Positions 62,726-64,000 of a stretch of 64,000 nt of DNA are shown in pieces. How positions within the stretch are numbered: the stretch's first letter is position 1; each line of letters opens with the position of its first letter. Under the pieces are notes generated by a model that ran no database searches, had not been told where the DNA came from, and saw nothing but the letters and a program-made list of their open reading frames with translations. This DNA is from Marinobacterium iners (GTDB taxonomy: Bacteria > Pseudomonadota > Gammaproteobacteria > Pseudomonadales > Balneatricaceae). The stretch is taken from contig NZ_CP022297.1 of NCBI RefSeq assembly GCF_017310015.1, positions 2,356,001-2,420,000 on the forward strand, written 5' to 3'. The translations under genes were made by a program, and so were the position numbers.

Positions 62726-63297
62726 TTCACCCTCCCTGCTGCTTTTAGTGCTCTCCCTTGCTGGTCTTTCTTAATCCTTTCTTCAAAGTTCAAATAATCC
62801 TTTTTGATTTTAATTTGTTCAACCAGATTATCTACATCAGATGATTCAGCCCTTTCGTCCAGAACCTGAAGCTCCGACATTCTAACTTTTAACTTCTTAT
62901 CATCATTCTGATAGACATACTTAATTTCATTTAAAAGCTCTAATGTCTTTTTTCTCTGAAAACTTAATTTCAAAAAGAATGTTTCAAGTTCGTCAGAAGT
63001 ATAGAATCTTGATTTATCGTAATCAGGATTATTTTCTATGTAGTCTTTGACTTGATTAAGTAGACTTTTGGAAGGATTGTTATTTTTTCTTTCTATCTGT
63101 CTGATATTATCGACAACTCTAGCATTAAATAGATAACCTTCTAATTTTGCCATTCTTTCTGAATGCATGAAGGCATCATGCGATTCTATTTTATCGAATG
63201 AAAAATCAAGCATGTTATCCGCTCTGATCTTATACTCTCTTTCAACACATATATAATCTAATAAATGCTTTCTTTCCTCTTTTGTTAAATTATTCAT
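62722..63297 (-). CDS. Unknown coiled-coil protein
   Basis: 191 residues, helical and lysine-rich, with repeated heptad-like charge patterns; ends GRVK. Coupled to the gene at 62306. No family recognised. A/T palindrome at 63369-63385 upstream, in a divergent promoter region. Confidence 0.55.
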   Translation of the reverse strand: MNNLTKEERKHLLDYICVEREYKIRADNMLDFSFDKIESHDAFMHSERMAKLEGYLFNARVVDNIRQIERKNNNPSKSLLNQVKDYIENNPDYDKSRFYTSDELETFFLKLSFQRKKTLELLNEIKYVYQNDDKKLKVRMSELQVLDERAESSDVDNLVEQIKIKKDYLNFEERIKKDQQGRALKAAGRVK

Positions 63298-63430
63298 AAA
63301 CTCACTTATAATTGTTTATTAATTTCATCTTATCATTATTATAATATTGATCAAGTATATTTTTGATGATATATATAATATATATGCATTAACGTGATTT
63401 TTAATTATAAACAATAAAAAGAGGTTCAAG

Positions 63431-63721
63431 ATGAGTGAGTTGAAATTAAAAAAGGAGAATGAAGATTTAAAAGAAGAGAAGATTGAGGTTGTTGAGGTTG
63501 TAGCAACAGGTGACGAAGTGCTTGATTCTTTGAATAGAGCTTTTGAACAAGAGAATTTTGACAAAGCTGTTAAAGAATACATAGAAGAGCATCAGCACGA
63601 CAGAACCCTTGGTCAGGTAATAGATTCGTTTATCAGCAAGGTTAGAGGTATCAATCCCTACTTTGCTTCGCTATTTCTCGTGACTACATTTGCCGGATAT
63701 ATTTTTATATTTACTCAATAA
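63431..63721 (+). CDS. Tail-anchored membrane protein
   Basis: 96 residues: a charged coiled-coil N-terminal half and a single C-terminal helix (ASLFLVTTFAGYIFIF), giving a tail-anchored topology. RBS AGAGG. It is divergent from the gene at 62722. Confidence 0.6.
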   Translation: MSELKLKKENEDLKEEKIEVVEVVATGDEVLDSLNRAFEQENFDKAVKEYIEEHQHDRTLGQVIDSFISKVRGINPYFASLFLVTTFAGYIFIFTQ

Positions 63722-63733
63722 TAAAAAATATTC

Positions 63734-63761
63734 TTGACAACATATCTTAAGCATCTATGAT
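63734..63761 (+). promoter_or_regulatory. Promoter of the H-NS-like gene
   Basis: TTGACA (63734-63739), 16 bases, TATGAT (63756-63761); the best consensus promoter in the window. Confidence 0.75.
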
Positions 63762-63824
63762 GTTCACAAATGCATAACAATATGCATAAAGAATTCTAAT
63801 TCTCTACACAAGGAGAAGGTCATC

Positions 63825-64000
63825 ATGACTGATTACGCAAAGTTGTTTGAAGGGAAGACTGCTGAAGAGATCAATGCAATCATTTCAGAGGCTCAGAACA
63901 AGAAAGCTGAACTTCGTAACGAGTCTCTTAAGAGTCTTGAAACAGAAGTGAACGATCTTCTTGTAAAAAATGATCTTAGCATCAATGACCTTCTCGCTTG
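63825..64000 (+). CDS. H-NS-like nucleoid protein, 3'-truncated by window edge
   Basis: AAGGAGA is 8 bases before ATG. The first 58 residues begin MTDYAKLFEGKTAEEINAII, form a coiled coil and reach LVKNDLSINDLLA, the typical linker before the DNA-binding domain of H-NS-type silencers. H-NS proteins bind AT-rich foreign DNA, which suits the composition of this element. The DNA-binding domain is outside the window. Confidence 0.55.
   Translation, partial: MTDYAKLFEGKTAEEINAIISEAQNKKAELRNESLKSLETEVNDLLVKNDLSINDLLA

Overview
The window joins three kinds of DNA from a gammaproteobacterium, probably an Oceanospirillales/Pseudomonadales-type marine bacterium. That placement is an inference. It rests on a core block of dusA, transaldolase, STAS protein, PP2C-type response regulator and mlaA that resembles the Pseudomonas order, and on the Marinobacterium-like porin. 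No tRNA, rRNA or CRISPR array was recognised.

Region 1 (1 to about 11.7 kb, GC-rich) is the right-hand part of a prophage or phage-derived integrative element. It holds a HipA-like/DUF3037 pair, a LuxR-type HTH gene behind a strong inverted-repeat operator, and a tightly overlapping early operon. That operon encodes a RecE-like nuclease, RecT, a DUF1351-like protein, a protein ending in an FtsK-gamma-like winged helix, a C5 DNA methyltransferase with a repetitive target region, a Lar-type restriction-alleviation protein and a PrtN-type regulator. A HEPN-like gene is translationally coupled to a tyrosine integrase that abuts dusA.

Region 2 (about 11.7 to 20.5 kb) is chromosomal core: dusA, tal, a STAS/PP2C signalling pair, mlaA, a porin, and the 3' two thirds of the DEAH helicase gene hrpA.

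Region 3 (about 20.5 kb to the right edge, AT-rich) is a mobile element that has split hrpA within the codons of helicase motif V. A large serine recombinase sits exactly at the junction. The element carries a plasmid-like replicon (Rep_3-type initiator plus seven 16-bp iterons), two DotA/TraY-like polytopic membrane proteins with small partners, a GC-rich candidate oriT or structured leader, and a putative relaxosome operon ending in a relaxase candidate. It also has a CoiA-like nuclease gene, several exported proteins, and many proteins I do not recognise. No conjugation ATPase, coupling protein or second junction is visible, so the element continues beyond the right edge. It is best read as a conjugative integrative element with its own origin.

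Three things in region 3 stand out. (1) Five genes between 43.0 and 50.5 kb, one of them a DnaQ-like exonuclease, end in the same Arg/Lys-rich tail closing in R/K-P-stop; these are candidates for proteins delivered by the element's secretion system. (2) A gene of unknown function is flanked by two copies of a perfect 20-bp palindrome inside a longer direct repeat, and it sits in the middle of that array. (3) Most minus-strand transcription units have an alternating A/T palindrome upstream, whereas three plus-strand promoters carry clusters of a different 20-bp repeat, which suggests two element-wide regulatory circuits. Defence-type cargo includes an MmeI-like methyltransferase, SF2 helicase and GIY-YIG (T5orf172-like) operon, and a DUF4238/membrane protein/HEPN-like operon.
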